A stretch of DNA of 64,000 bases from UQRS01 sp964481575 (GTDB taxonomy: Bacteria; Bacillota; Clostridia; Oscillospirales; Acutalibacteraceae): NCBI GenBank assembly GCA_964481575.1, contig CAYZTR010000003.1, positions 1 to 64,000 on the forward strand, read 5' to 3'. The position numbers and the translations under genes are program-made. Position 1 is the first letter of the stretch. Each line of letters opens with the position of its first letter. Shown piece after piece: positions 17,613 to 26,776 of this stretch. The notes under the pieces were generated by a model. The model was not told the DNA's origin. It saw only the letters and a program-made list of their open reading frames with translations, and did no database searches.

Positions 17613-20078
17613 TTATTTTTTCTTGGAATACTGCTTATACTTTTCCTTCTTCGCGGCATTCTTGGCTTTGGCATTCTGCTTTTGGGCAGTCTTTTTAGCA
17701 GACAGTTTTGCCTTTTTGGCAGCAGCCTTGGCGGGGGCAACGTTGGCCTTATGTTCACACCAGCGAACCCAGATGGGGCTGGCCACACACAAAGAGGTAA
17801 GGCAACCGGAAATCAAGCCAAATGCCATGGGAATCACGAAGGTCCGCAGGGAAGACAGTCCCGACAACTCGGCGACCACCCAAATAGTAACCACTGCAAT
17901 GACAGTAGTAATGGTAGTAGTCAAAGTACGAACTTTCACCTGGCTACAGGAGCGGTTTACCAAATCCCGGATGGGCAGCTGATCAGTATTGTTCACCTGA
18001 TTCTCCCGGATCCGGTCATAAATAACAATGGTATCGTTCAGGGAGTAGCCCAACAGGGTCAGGATCACAGCCACAAAGTTCATATCAATGGTCAGCCGGA
18101 AAATCGCCATGGACGAGAAAGCAAAGATACAGTCGATGACCAGGGCCAGCAAGCCGGTCAGTGCAGCGGAAATACCGCCAATCTTCCGGAACCGGATCCC
18201 CACATAAATTACCACCAGCACAGCAGCCAAAACCACTGCGGCAATAGCCTTAGCAAAGAAGCTATGGGCCACCGTGGGATTTACGGTATTGGAATCACCC
18301 AGTTCCACGGCATGATCCGGATAAGCCTCCTGGAGCCCAGCCGTAATCTCGGCCTGCTCCTCTGCCGTCAGAGCTTCAGACCCCACCACGGAAACCACCA
18401 GCTTTTTGCTGGCTGTATCGGAAATACCGGTGGAAATCGCCACTTCCACCTTAGGGCAAATGAGATACTCGCCGTTTTCATCCGTAGCAGTAATGGACTG
18501 GATCACATCCTGTGCATCGGATTCGGTAAGAACGGAAGTATCCGTATCGGTATATGTATAGGTAAAGCGGGAACCACCCTTGAAGTTAATATCCAGATCC
18601 AAACCGCAGACAGCCAACATAATCACAGCGACAACCAGCAACACAGCGGCGGGACTCAAGAACTTTGCCCAGTGCTTGACAAAATTGAAGGACGGTTTCT
18701 GCGCCGGTTCGGTCTTGGCGGCACCAAACCAAGAGGGCTTACGGAAAGGCTTGAACTTGATGAGGCTGACCATCATCAACCGGGAGGCCAACACACCCAT
18801 GACCAGGTTGAAAACCACACCCATGAGCAACGTATAACCAAAGGAGTAAATAGAACCGCTGATGGAAGAGGAGAAGAGACCCAGCAAGGGGCTCAACACC
18901 TTATACATAAAGCTGTTGGGCGTACCGAAGGCCCCCATCAGCACGATGGCAACAATCACAACGGTCACGTTACCGTCCACGATAGCGCTCAGGGCGTTCT
19001 TATAACCCATGGCAACGGCACCGTCAATCGTACGGCCCCGGCGGAATTCCTCCTTGATACGCTCGGCAGTGATGACATTACAGTCCACACCGATACCGAT
19101 GGACAGGATCATACCGGCAATACCGGGAATGGTCAGAGTGAAGGATTCCACCCCAGGGAAATATCCGGAAATGCTGGCCACCATACCTGCAACCTGCCCC
19201 AACAGGGCAATACTGGCAATAACACCGGGCACCCGGTAACGAATCATCATCAGCAAGCAGATTAGCACAAAAGCAATGGCGCCTGCAATGAGCATGACAC
19301 TCAAGGCCTCATTTCCCAAGGTAGGGCTGACAATCTGCAACTTAGAATCGTCAACCGTCAAGGCAAAGGGCAAAGAACCAGCATTGATCTTATTCGCCAG
19401 TTCGGTGGCACTGTCGGCATCGAAGCTACCGGAAATTATGGCGTTGCCATCGGTAATCACGGCATTGACCGTCGGCGCGGAGATCATAATATCATCCATC
19501 CAGATGGAGATGTAATCCCCCTGCAGCCGGGCAGTAGCCTCAGCAAACTTGGCGGCACCTTCTGTGGTCAAGGTCAACTGCACCACATAGGCGCCGTTTT
19601 CATCCACGCTGGGCTGGGCCTGGGCAATGTCCGCGGCACCCGAAAGAATCACGGTATCCTGACTCTCATTGCCTTCGCAAAAGGTTAGCAGAGCAGTCTC
19701 TCCCAACTCCTGCACAGCCGTGGTAGGATCAAAATCGCTTTCTCCCGACTTCCAGGGGAACCGGACGATAACCTGATGATTATCATAATCGGTATAAACC
19801 TCATAGTCGGTGATGCTCTGATCAATCAAACGGGTTTCAATGATTTCCTTAGCGGCATCCATATCATCGTTGGTGATGGCTTCATCCTGAATGTCAGGTG
19901 CAAAAACTGCTTCCACACCGCCCTGGATGTCAATCCCCCAACGGATGTCACTGGCGCCCTTGATATACACATTCTGGGTATCACCATACCAGTTACTGAT
20001 TCCGAAGAAGGAAGTCAGGGTCAGGGCAACAATGATAACCGCAACAATGAAAAACCAAGGCTTTCCAATACGTTTCAT
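17613..20078 (-). CDS. secDF: Fused protein translocase subunit SecDF
   Basis: This 821-residue protein joins SecD and SecF in one chain, as in many Firmicutes. It carries the first helix, the SecD GxDxxGG-type block (RWGIDIQGGVEAVF), the periplasmic P1 region, the SecD membrane block (IGIGVDCNVITAERIKEE), a second SecF head with NFKGGSRFTYTY, and SecF block GYSLNDTIVIYDRIREN. SecDF uses the proton gradient to help pull exported proteins out of SecYEG. A Lys/Ala-rich cytoplasmic tail of about 50 residues ends the protein. ATG at 20078 follows GGAGG; the upstream extension lacks support. It has its own strong promoter and terminator. Confidence 0.95.
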   Translation of the reverse strand: MKRIGKPWFFIVAVIIVALTLTSFFGISNWYGDTQNVYIKGASDIRWGIDIQGGVEAVFAPDIQDEAITNDDMDAAKEIIETRLIDQSITDYEVYTDYDNHQVIVRFPWKSGESDFDPTTAVQELGETALLTFCEGNESQDTVILSGAADIAQAQPSVDENGAYVVQLTLTTEGAAKFAEATARLQGDYISIWMDDIMISAPTVNAVITDGNAIISGSFDADSATELANKINAGSLPFALTVDDSKLQIVSPTLGNEALSVMLIAGAIAFVLICLLMMIRYRVPGVIASIALLGQVAGMVASISGYFPGVESFTLTIPGIAGMILSIGIGVDCNVITAERIKEEFRRGRTIDGAVAMGYKNALSAIVDGNVTVVIVAIVLMGAFGTPNSFMYKVLSPLLGLFSSSISGSIYSFGYTLLMGVVFNLVMGVLASRLMMVSLIKFKPFRKPSWFGAAKTEPAQKPSFNFVKHWAKFLSPAAVLLVVAVIMLAVCGLDLDINFKGGSRFTYTYTDTDTSVLTESDAQDVIQSITATDENGEYLICPKVEVAISTGISDTASKKLVVSVVGSEALTAEEQAEITAGLQEAYPDHAVELGDSNTVNPTVAHSFFAKAIAAVVLAAVLVVIYVGIRFRKIGGISAALTGLLALVIDCIFAFSSMAIFRLTIDMNFVAVILTLLGYSLNDTIVIYDRIRENQVNNTDQLPIRDLVNRSCSQVKVRTLTTTITTVIAVVTIWVVAELSGLSSLRTFVIPMAFGLISGCLTSLCVASPIWVRWCEHKANVAPAKAAAKKAKLSAKKTAQKQNAKAKNAAKKEKYKQYSKKK

Positions 20079-20165
20079 TGCGAATCCTCCAATTCTTTTT
20101 TTCCTCGTCCTAAGTGCGGAGTCCGACAAAAGAACCGGAATACACACTCAAACAGTCATGAAAAT

Positions 20166-20194
20166 ATTATACTGTTTCTTTTGCGTAAAGTCAA
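20166..20194 (-). promoter_or_regulatory. Promoter of secDF
   Basis: Minus strand TTGACT (20189-20194) and TATAAT (20166-20171) with a 17-base spacer, about 90 bases upstream of the secDF start. Confidence 0.85.
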
Positions 20195-20231
20195 TGACTT
20201 TTGTAGCAATATTTTACACAAAGGGGGCGAT

Positions 20232-21518
20232 TTATACGATTTTCTCTGTTAATTTTTCCAAAGCAGCCAACTGCACTGCAACGCATAGCAGCTCTGCCGC
20301 CAGCTTCAACTCCTCCACCGAGGGATAAGAGGGAGCAATCCGCAGATTCCGGTCCCGGGGATCCTTCCCCAAGGGGAAGGTGGCACCGGCGCCGGTAAGC
20401 TTCAGCCCGGCCTTAGCGCACAGGGCCGCCGTCCGCTTGGCGCAGCCGTCCAACACATCCAGACTGATGAAATAGCCGCCCTGGGGATTGGTCCAGCTGG
20501 CGATGCCCAGCCCCTCCAGGTGATTCCGGAAAGCATCCAGCACCGCCTCAAATTTCGGAGCCAGAATTCGGGCATGCCGCTCCATATGGGCCTGCACGTC
20601 CGCCTTGGAATGAAACATTCTGGCATGGCGCAACTGATTCAGCTTATCCGGACCGATGGTCTGAATAGACATACGACGCTTCACATAGCCAATCATCCGA
20701 GGGCTAGCTCCCATGGCAGCCAGCCCAGCGCCAGGGAAGGTAATTTTGGACGTGGAGGTAAATTCCACGACCCGCTCGGGATGTCCAGCCTTTTCACAAG
20801 CCTCGTAAATATTGGCCAGACTGGCCAGCTCCCCACGCAGGGCATGCAGCACATAGGCATTGTCCCACATAATAATGAAATCCGGCGCGGCAGTCTCCAT
20901 ATTGGCCAGCCGCTCCACTACGGTGTCGCTGTAAACCAAACCCAGCGGATTGGAATACTTGGGCACACACCAGATACCCTTGACGGCCGGATCGGCAGCC
21001 GCCAACTGCTCCACCAGATCCATATCCGGACCGTTGTCATCGCAAGGTACCGGGATCATTTCAAAGCCGTAATACTCTGTAATACTGAAATGCCGGTCAT
21101 ATCCGGGGCAGGGACAGAGGAACTTCCGCTTCTCATCCAGGACCCAGGGCTTACCGTCAGGCAGACCGGTGAGCATGGCCTGAGTGATAAAATCAAACAT
21201 CAAATTCAGGGAAGAATTCCCGGCCACGATGGTCTGCTCCGCCGGCAGCTCCAGAATCTCACCAAACAGCTGCTTCAGCTCGGGCAGACCGTCCAAACCG
21301 CCATAGTTGCGGCAATCCGTTCCAAGGGCGTCCTTATAACCGGTTTTGTCCGAAATCTGATGAAACAAATCGTAGCTCAGATCCATCTGATCAAAGCCGG
21401 GCTTGCCGCGGGACATATCCAGAGACAGGTTCTTCCCTTTATAGCCGTTATATTCGGCCAGCACTCTTTGATACTCAACCTCTAGCTCAGCTTCCGATAA
21501 CTGGGAATACATTCGCAT
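20232..21518 (-). CDS. PLP-dependent class I aminotransferase (AspC-like, MocR-type subgroup)
   Basis: The 428-residue protein is a fold-type I aminotransferase of the subgroup that includes corynebacterial-type aspartate aminotransferases (Aminotran_MocR family). Visible features are the GNSSLNLMFDF phosphate-binding segment, the KYSNPLGLVYS block, the WDNAYVLHAL Asp that pairs with the pyridine nitrogen, the Schiff-base lysine in TSTSKITFPGAGLA, and LRIAPSYPS with the carboxylate-binding Arg. It has no DNA-binding domain, unlike true MocR regulators. Aspartate/2-oxoglutarate transamination is the likely reaction but substrate is inferred. The start may be the ATG at 21518 or 21512; the ribosome site is weak for both. 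It lies upstream of secDF but has separate promoter signals. Confidence 0.85.
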   Translation of the reverse strand: MRMYSQLSEAELEVEYQRVLAEYNGYKGKNLSLDMSRGKPGFDQMDLSYDLFHQISDKTGYKDALGTDCRNYGGLDGLPELKQLFGEILELPAEQTIVAGNSSLNLMFDFITQAMLTGLPDGKPWVLDEKRKFLCPCPGYDRHFSITEYYGFEMIPVPCDDNGPDMDLVEQLAAADPAVKGIWCVPKYSNPLGLVYSDTVVERLANMETAAPDFIIMWDNAYVLHALRGELASLANIYEACEKAGHPERVVEFTSTSKITFPGAGLAAMGASPRMIGYVKRRMSIQTIGPDKLNQLRHARMFHSKADVQAHMERHARILAPKFEAVLDAFRNHLEGLGIASWTNPQGGYFISLDVLDGCAKRTAALCAKAGLKLTGAGATFPLGKDPRDRNLRIAPSYPSVEELKLAAELLCVAVQLAALEKLTEKIV

Positions 21519-21577
21519 TTTTGACCATCATCCTAACTTAAAAACATACAAAACCGCAAAATCTGCGATAATAGATA

Positions 21578-21606
21578 ATTTTAGTATATTTGAATCTGTT
21601 TTTCAA
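21578..21606 (-). promoter_or_regulatory. Promoter of the aminotransferase gene
   Basis: Minus strand TTGAAA (21601-21606) and TAAAAT (21578-21583) separated by 17 bases, 60 bases upstream of the start codon. Confidence 0.65.
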
Positions 21607-21743
21607 GTCCTTTTCCGGTAAAAATCGCATTTTTATATTGCAAAAACGCAAATCACCACCGCTGACTGCAAAAAATGAAACTTGCAAAGATACTTACCTT
21701 ATATATAATGTATATTTCATGTGAGAAAATCCGGCAAAACAGC

Positions 21744-21772
21744 TTGACAGTTTCCCCATTTTGAGATACTAT
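21744..21772 (+). promoter_or_regulatory. Promoter driving the rny leader
   Basis: TTGACA (21744-21749) and TACTAT (21767-21772) are separated by exactly 17 bases. Transcription would begin near 21780, giving a leader of about 275 bases before rny. Confidence 0.75.
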
Positions 21773-21779
21773 ATGTATA

Positions 21780-22030
21780 ATGCGATTAGTATGCGATTTC
21801 TCCGGCTCGCTTTGGCGGGCGATCCGGAACATTGCTTTTCTGCGCATGGGGCGACCAGCGGCCCCTTGGTAATTGCCGATGAGAGGGTAACAATCTAATG
21901 TCGGCCAGCGCTTGCTGTGTTTCAATGTGGCATAAACACACCATCCCGGTTTGGCACTTGACTATCCCCCGCATCCTCGTCTGTTACCTTGGAACAATTT
22001 GGCTGAACATACCGTTTCCAACAACTGCTG
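21780..22030 (+). ncRNA. Long structured leader RNA upstream of rny
   Basis: The transcript would form several strong hairpins by eye: TCCGGCTCGC with GCGGG/CCGGA (about 21801-21828), GGGGC/GCCCC (about 21848-21865), GCCGA/TCGGC (about 21877-21905), TGTGTTT with AAACACA (about 21916-21943), and a long-range 9-bp stem pairing AGGGTAACA (about 21882-21891) with TGTTACCTT (about 21981-21990). It ends at the rny ribosome site without a clear terminator. It does not match any riboswitch consensus I know. It may control RNase Y expression, for instance as a substrate of the enzyme itself, or be a small RNA. Function is inferred only from length and structure. Confidence 0.4.
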
Positions 22031-22054
22031 TTTATATAAGGAGGTGCACAAACC

Positions 22055-23599
22055 GTGCCATACGTAATTGTTGGTATTATCGCCCTCGTGGTGGGACTCC
22101 TGATCGGAATGCCCATCGGCATCATGCTCCGAAAGAACAAAGCCGAAGCCACCATTGGCTCCGCAGAGGACGAAGCAAAGCGCATCCTGAGCGATGCTAT
22201 GAAGAATGCTGAAGCCAAGAAAAAGGAAAGCATTCTGGAAGCTAAGGATGAAATTCACAATTTAAGATCCGAAACGGAAAAAGAGCTGCGTGAGCGCCGT
22301 TCGGAAGTGCAGCGCCAGGAGCACCGCTTGCAGCAAAGGGAAGAGGCCTTTGACCGCAAGCAAGATAACCTGGAAGCGAAGGAAGAAAAAGTTGCCAAAC
22401 GCAGCAAGGAAGTAGAACATCGGCTGGAAGAAGCCGAACAGCTGAAAAAAAGCCAGGTGGCCATGCTGGAAAAAATCTCCGGCTACACCAGCGAGCAGGC
22501 CAAAACCTATTTGTTGGATCTGTTAGAATCTGAACTGACCCATGAAAAGGCAGTTAAGGTCATGGCCTTTGAACAGCAATGCAAGGAGGACTGTGACAAG
22601 CAGGCCCGGGAGCTAATCTCCCGCGCGATCCAGCGCTGCGCAGCTGACCATTCCTCCGAGGCCACCGTCTCGGTGGTGGCCCTGCCCAACGATGAAATGA
22701 AGGGCCGGATTATCGGCCGGGAAGGCCGGAACATCCGGACACTGGAGAATCTTACCGGGGTGGATCTGATTATTGACGATACGCCCGAGGCCATCACGCT
22801 CTCCTGCTTTGAGCCGGTACGCCGGGAGGTTGCCCGGATCGCACTGGAGAAGCTGATCAGCGACGGCCGGATTCATCCCACCCGCATTGAAGAAATGGTA
22901 CAGAAAGCCAAAAACGAAGTGGATCGTACCATCAAACAAGAGGGAGAACGTGCCATTTTGGACGCCAATGTCCGCAATGTCCATCCCGAACTGGTCAAGC
23001 TCCTGGGGCGGCTGCATTACCGCACCAGCTATGGGCAAAATGTGCTGAACCACTCTTTGGAGGTTTGCCATTTGGCCGGAATCATGGCCGCCGAGCTGGG
23101 GGAAGATGTGACCCTGGCACGCCGGGCCGGTCTGCTCCACGATATCGGTAAGGCGCTGGATCACGAGTTCGAGGGTTCCCACATCCAGCTGGGTGTGGAG
23201 GCCGCCAAGCGGTATAAGGAAAGCAACGCAGTCGTTCATGCCATTCATGCCCACCACGGTGATGTGGAAGCCAAAACGGTAATTGCTTGTCTGGTGCAGG
23301 CGGCCGACGCCATTTCGGCGGCCCGTCCCGGCGCCCGGCGGGAAAACCTGGAAAACTACATCAAGCGGCTGGAGAAGCTGGAGGAAATCGCCAATTCCTT
23401 CCAGGGTGTGGAGCGTTCCTTTGCCATTCAGGCCGGGCGTGAAGTCCGTGTCATGATCAAACCCGAAAAAATCAGTGATGATGAAATGGTACTGGTTGCC
23501 AGAAACATTGCGCAGAAGATTGAAAATGATCTGGACTATCCTGGTCAGGTCAAAGTAAATCTCATTCGGGAGACCCGGGTTTCGGATATCGCAAAATAA
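22055..23599 (+). CDS. rny: Ribonuclease Y
   Basis: The 514-residue protein is RNase Y, the membrane-anchored endoribonuclease that starts mRNA decay in many Firmicutes. It has an N-terminal transmembrane helix (residues 3-24), a long charged coiled coil (about 30-190), a KH domain with GRIIGREGRNIRTLENLTGVDLI, and an HD domain with HDIGKALD and the H...HH region HAIHAHHGDVE. It ends in the usual ETRVSDIAK-like tail. Start is GTG at 22055, with AGGAGGT 10 bases upstream. It is followed by ymdB, the same order as in Bacillus. An unusually long leader precedes it. Confidence 0.96.
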   Translation: MPYVIVGIIALVVGLLIGMPIGIMLRKNKAEATIGSAEDEAKRILSDAMKNAEAKKKESILEAKDEIHNLRSETEKELRERRSEVQRQEHRLQQREEAFDRKQDNLEAKEEKVAKRSKEVEHRLEEAEQLKKSQVAMLEKISGYTSEQAKTYLLDLLESELTHEKAVKVMAFEQQCKEDCDKQARELISRAIQRCAADHSSEATVSVVALPNDEMKGRIIGREGRNIRTLENLTGVDLIIDDTPEAITLSCFEPVRREVARIALEKLISDGRIHPTRIEEMVQKAKNEVDRTIKQEGERAILDANVRNVHPELVKLLGRLHYRTSYGQNVLNHSLEVCHLAGIMAAELGEDVTLARRAGLLHDIGKALDHEFEGSHIQLGVEAAKRYKESNAVVHAIHAHHGDVEAKTVIACLVQAADAISAARPGARRENLENYIKRLEKLEEIANSFQGVERSFAIQAGREVRVMIKPEKISDDEMVLVARNIAQKIENDLDYPGQVKVNLIRETRVSDIAK

Positions 23600-23635
23600 C
23601 CCGACAAATACCAATCAAAAGTTAGCGAAAAATTC

Positions 23636-23661
23636 AGGCGGTAGGTAGAAGCCTGCCGCCT
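23636..23661 (+). terminator. Hairpin after rny
   Basis: AGGCGGTAGG pairs with CCTGCCGCCT around a 6-base loop, followed by TGTTCTT. The T-tract is imperfect, so it may be a partial terminator or a processing site between rny and ymdB. Confidence 0.55.
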
Positions 23662-23681
23662 GTTCTTACTGTTTTTCCCGG

Positions 23682-23721
23682 CTGTGCCGGCGGCTTTCCC
23701 TGAAAGCCGCCGGCAGAGTCC
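23682..23721. repeat. Perfect 13-bp inverted repeat between rny and ymdB
   Basis: GCCGGCGGCTTTC (23686-23698) and GAAAGCCGCCGGC (23702-23714) are separated by only three bases, with a further CCGG outer pair. There is no T-run after it, so it is not a typical terminator. It could stabilise or insulate the ymdB transcript. Confidence 0.7.
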
Positions 23722-23759
23722 GGCAGAACAGATATCACTGGTATAGAAAGAGGATCCGT

Positions 23760-24536
23760 ATGAATATTCTTTGCATTGGAGACGTTTGCGGCAGCATTGG
23801 CTGCGGTTTTTTACGGGAACGGCTTCCGGTTTTAAAACGGCAGTACAAAGTAGATATGGTCATTGCCAACGGAGAAAATGCAGCCGATGGAAACGGGATC
23901 CTGCCTAACACCGTCCGCCATCTGTACGATTCCGGTGTTCACGTAATTACCGGGGGTAATCATTCCTTCCGGCGTCGGGAGATATATTCCCTGATGGAAG
24001 AGGACGAAACCTTGCTCCGCCCGGCCAATTATCCGCCCACGGCTCCCGGCCGCGGCATGACCCTGGTGGACTTCGGTTACACCACAGTAGCCGTCATCAA
24101 CCTGCTGGGCACCGTCTTTCTGGATGCTCTGGACGATCCCTTCCGCACCGCTGACCGTTTGATTCAGGAGGCAAAATCCAAAGGTGCCAAGGTCATCCTG
24201 TTGGATTTCCATGCCGAAGCCACCGGGGAAAAACGCGCTCTGGGATTTTATCTGGATGGAAAAATTTCCGCCCTGTTCGGCACCCACACCCATGTACAAA
24301 CAGCCGACGCCCAGTTGCTTCCCCATGGCACCGGCTACATCACCGATGTGGGATTTACCGGCCCCATCCAGTCTGTATTGGGAGTCAAACCAGAGTTGTC
24401 CATTGCCCGCATGAAGGAGAAACTACCGGTTCGCTTTGGTCTAGCCGACGGCCCCTGCATGCTGAATGCCTGTTTGTTTGAAATTGATCATAAAATCGGT
24501 GTCTGCAAACATGCGGAAGCCCTGAACATTCAATAA
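23760..24536 (+). CDS. ymdB: YmdB family metallophosphoesterase
   Basis: The 258-residue protein matches YmdB, a di-iron phosphodiesterase active on 2-prime,3-prime-cyclic nucleotides, linked to motility and biofilm decisions in Bacillus. Metal-binding motifs are visible in order: GD (residues 7-8), NGEN (about 37-40), GGNH (about 65-68), DFHAEATGEK and GTHTHVQTAD, and the closing ITDVGFTGP. One unusual point is GNHSFRRREIY where most relatives have GNHTWDxxEI; the metal ligands themselves are kept. The ATG at 23760 follows AGAGGA. The rny-ymdB order is conserved in Firmicutes and suggests a shared role in RNA turnover or signalling. Confidence 0.9.
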   Translation: MNILCIGDVCGSIGCGFLRERLPVLKRQYKVDMVIANGENAADGNGILPNTVRHLYDSGVHVITGGNHSFRRREIYSLMEEDETLLRPANYPPTAPGRGMTLVDFGYTTVAVINLLGTVFLDALDDPFRTADRLIQEAKSKGAKVILLDFHAEATGEKRALGFYLDGKISALFGTHTHVQTADAQLLPHGTGYITDVGFTGPIQSVLGVKPELSIARMKEKLPVRFGLADGPCMLNACLFEIDHKIGVCKHAEALNIQ

Positions 24537-24627
24537 ATCTGCCTTGTTACTGAATCTTTCCGGTTACTTTAGATTGCTTTAGATTAATTTCGGAAACTTT
24601 TTTACCTTGTAGAAAGGATCGCCCATC

Positions 24628-26340
24628 ATGTGTAAGCTGACCCTCCCGCGCCTGTTGGCGCTGTTGTTATCTCTGACGTTGCTGCTCACCGGCTGCACCG
24701 CCGGCCAAACCGGGGAGTCGTCTGTTCCTTTGGAGGAACAAACTCCGGTACAGCGCGCCACCACCACCGATGGCACCTTTTCCCTGCCCTACAGCAGCAC
24801 CGACTCCTTTAATCCGTATGCTGCTGCCACCAAATGCAACCAGGAAATCTGCCAGCTACTTTATGATACATTGGTAACGCTGGACGGGGAATTTCAACCG
24901 GTTTACCGGCTGGCAGATTCCATTACTACCAATGGCACCCGGATGGTAATCCGGCTGAAATCCGCCACTTTTACCGACGGAAAAACTGTCACTGCCGAAG
25001 ACGTTACCTATTCCATTGCTCAGGCCAAGGCCTCCAACACCCGCTACGCTGCCCAGTTGGCGGAGATCGTAGGTTACGCCGCTGCCAACCAGTCCACTGT
25101 AGAGTTGACCCTTTCCGGCCAGGATCCTTTTGCCGAAAACCTGTTGGACTTTCCGATTCTGGAGCAAAACACTGCCGGCCGTACCGATACCGACGGTAAA
25201 GCCGTCCCGCCGGTAGGATCCGGCCGTTATATCTACGATGCCGAAGGCGCCTGTCTCAATGCCAACCCGGATTATGTGGGCGGTCAGATGCAGATTGCCA
25301 CAATTCAACTGGTGGAGACCCCCGACGACGAATCCCTTTCCCATAATATTGAAATTGGGAATATTTCCTTCGCTTATACCGATATGAACAACAACAGCAC
25401 CCTGACCATGACCGGTGTCAGCCAAAGGGTGGACAATAACCAGCTGATTTTTCTGGGAATCAACTATGCCAACGGCTATCTGGAGGACGCACGGTTTCGT
25501 CAGGCAGTTTCTCTGGCCCTGGATCGGTCCGCCCTGGCCACCGGTGCCTATTATACCTATGCAGACCCGGCCTATACCCCTTTCCCGGAGGCCTGGGCCA
25601 AACGCAACAGCCTGACCGAGCTGTATTGTACTGAAGATCTGCAAAGAGCAGTTGCGATTTTGCAGGAATTGGGGTATAATGATACCGATGAGGAAGGCTA
25701 TCGGCTGAATTCTACCGGAAAACGCCTTGCCTTTACCCTGCTGGTCAACGGGGAGAACGCCGCCCGCACAGCCGCTGCCAATCTTGTTGCCAGCCAGCTG
25801 GCTGCCATCGGTCTGCAGATTACCGTGCAGGCTGTTTCCTGGGAAGCCTATCATGCCGCACTGACCGCCGGCCACTATGACTTTTACCTGGGAGAAGCAA
25901 GGCTCATGGCAAATATGGATTTTTCCAGTCTGGTCACCCCGGACAGCGGCGCCTGCTTTGGTTATATCAAGCCCAGTGCAGAACCCACTGACGACGAAGC
26001 TTCCTCTTCTGCGTCAGATACCGTTTCCCAAGCCAGCTCTGACGTGGCCTCAGCCAATACCGAAAGCACATCGCCAGACGCTACAGCTGTGGATCCCAAC
26101 GCCGCGGAAGCTGAACCGGAAGCCGTCATCATTGCTACCTGCGATGTATACAGCAATTTTTACGCCGGTTCTGCCACCCTGTCAGATGTATTGTCTGCCT
26201 TCCGCTCGGAGCTACCCATCATCCCCCTTTGCCGTCATTACGGCCAGATCTGCTATACATCCGACATTGCCGTGTCCCCTGAATCCACCGCCAGCGACCT
26301 GTTTTTTAATATTCAGAATCTGGCTTTTTACGCATCCTAA
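24628..26340 (+). CDS. ABC transporter solute-binding lipoprotein, family 5 (peptide type)
   Basis: A 570-residue lipoprotein with a type II signal peptide and lipobox LLTGC (Cys about residue 22). The body is a family 5 extracellular solute-binding domain of the oligopeptide/nickel (OppA/DppA) type: FNPYAAAT near the start, VIRLKSATFTDGKTVTAEDV, and RFRQAVSLALDRSALA in the middle. A Ser/Ala/Thr/Asp-rich low-complexity insert of about 45 residues (about 450-495) splits the C-terminal lobe. No permease or ATPase genes are adjacent, so it is an orphan receptor in this window. The ATG at 24628 is preceded by AGAAAGGA at a slightly long spacing. Ligand unknown. Confidence 0.82.
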   Translation: MCKLTLPRLLALLLSLTLLLTGCTAGQTGESSVPLEEQTPVQRATTTDGTFSLPYSSTDSFNPYAAATKCNQEICQLLYDTLVTLDGEFQPVYRLADSITTNGTRMVIRLKSATFTDGKTVTAEDVTYSIAQAKASNTRYAAQLAEIVGYAAANQSTVELTLSGQDPFAENLLDFPILEQNTAGRTDTDGKAVPPVGSGRYIYDAEGACLNANPDYVGGQMQIATIQLVETPDDESLSHNIEIGNISFAYTDMNNNSTLTMTGVSQRVDNNQLIFLGINYANGYLEDARFRQAVSLALDRSALATGAYYTYADPAYTPFPEAWAKRNSLTELYCTEDLQRAVAILQELGYNDTDEEGYRLNSTGKRLAFTLLVNGENAARTAAANLVASQLAAIGLQITVQAVSWEAYHAALTAGHYDFYLGEARLMANMDFSSLVTPDSGACFGYIKPSAEPTDDEASSSASDTVSQASSDVASANTESTSPDATAVDPNAAEAEPEAVIIATCDVYSNFYAGSATLSDVLSAFRSELPIIPLCRHYGQICYTSDIAVSPESTASDLFFNIQNLAFYAS

Positions 26341-26378
26341 GCTGCGGGAGCCACCATACAAAGAAAGGAAGAATTGCT

Positions 26379-26729
26379 ATGCTGACCAAAGAAACTCCCA
26401 TCGGCAACATCACTATTTCCGGCGAGTATTTTTCCAAACTCATTGCCAACGCTGTTTCCTCCTGTTACGGCGTGGTGGGCATGGTTCCCACCGGCCGGCA
26501 GAAGCTCTTTGAGCTGGTGAAACATCCTACCCCCAAGAAGGGAGTCACTGTCAAGGGAACCATGGAGTCCATTGATGTATCCCTGCATATCGTCGTATCC
26601 TATGGCGTGAATATCAACGCCATTGCCGACAGCATTGTCCATAAAGTGAAGTTCACTGTGGAGGAAGCCACCGGCATCCTGGTGAATCAGGTCACCGTCC
26701 GGGTGGACGGTGTGGCCACTGAATCATAA
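26379..26729 (+). CDS. yloU: Asp23/Gls24 family protein (YloU)
   Basis: This 116-residue protein belongs to the Asp23/Gls24 family (DUF322). Typical segments are GNITISGEYFSKLIANAVSSCYGVVGMV and VSLHIVVSYGVNINAIADSIVHKVKFTVEEATGI..VNVRVDGV. Members are small cytoplasmic or membrane-associated proteins linked to envelope stress; the Bacillus homologue is YloU. AAAGGAAG precedes the ATG at 26379. Its place directly before fakA matches Bacillus yloU-yloV and indicates an operon continuing to recG. Confidence 0.9.
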   Translation: MLTKETPIGNITISGEYFSKLIANAVSSCYGVVGMVPTGRQKLFELVKHPTPKKGVTVKGTMESIDVSLHIVVSYGVNINAIADSIVHKVKFTVEEATGILVNQVTVRVDGVATES

Positions 26730-26776
26730 TTGCTGTCATGCCCTCCGGGGCAATTCTGAAGGAGTGATTGACAAAC

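Noticed and set aside
17463..19265. 600-codon plus-strand frame
   Set aside because: Antisense to secDF, His/Gln/Gly-rich as expected for a shadow, no homology.
21780..22030. Known riboswitch or housekeeping RNA before rny
   Set aside because: I compared by eye with T-box, lysine, cobalamin, M-box, c-di-GMP, ydaO, SRP, tmRNA and RNase P consensus elements and found no match, so it is only reported as a structured leader.
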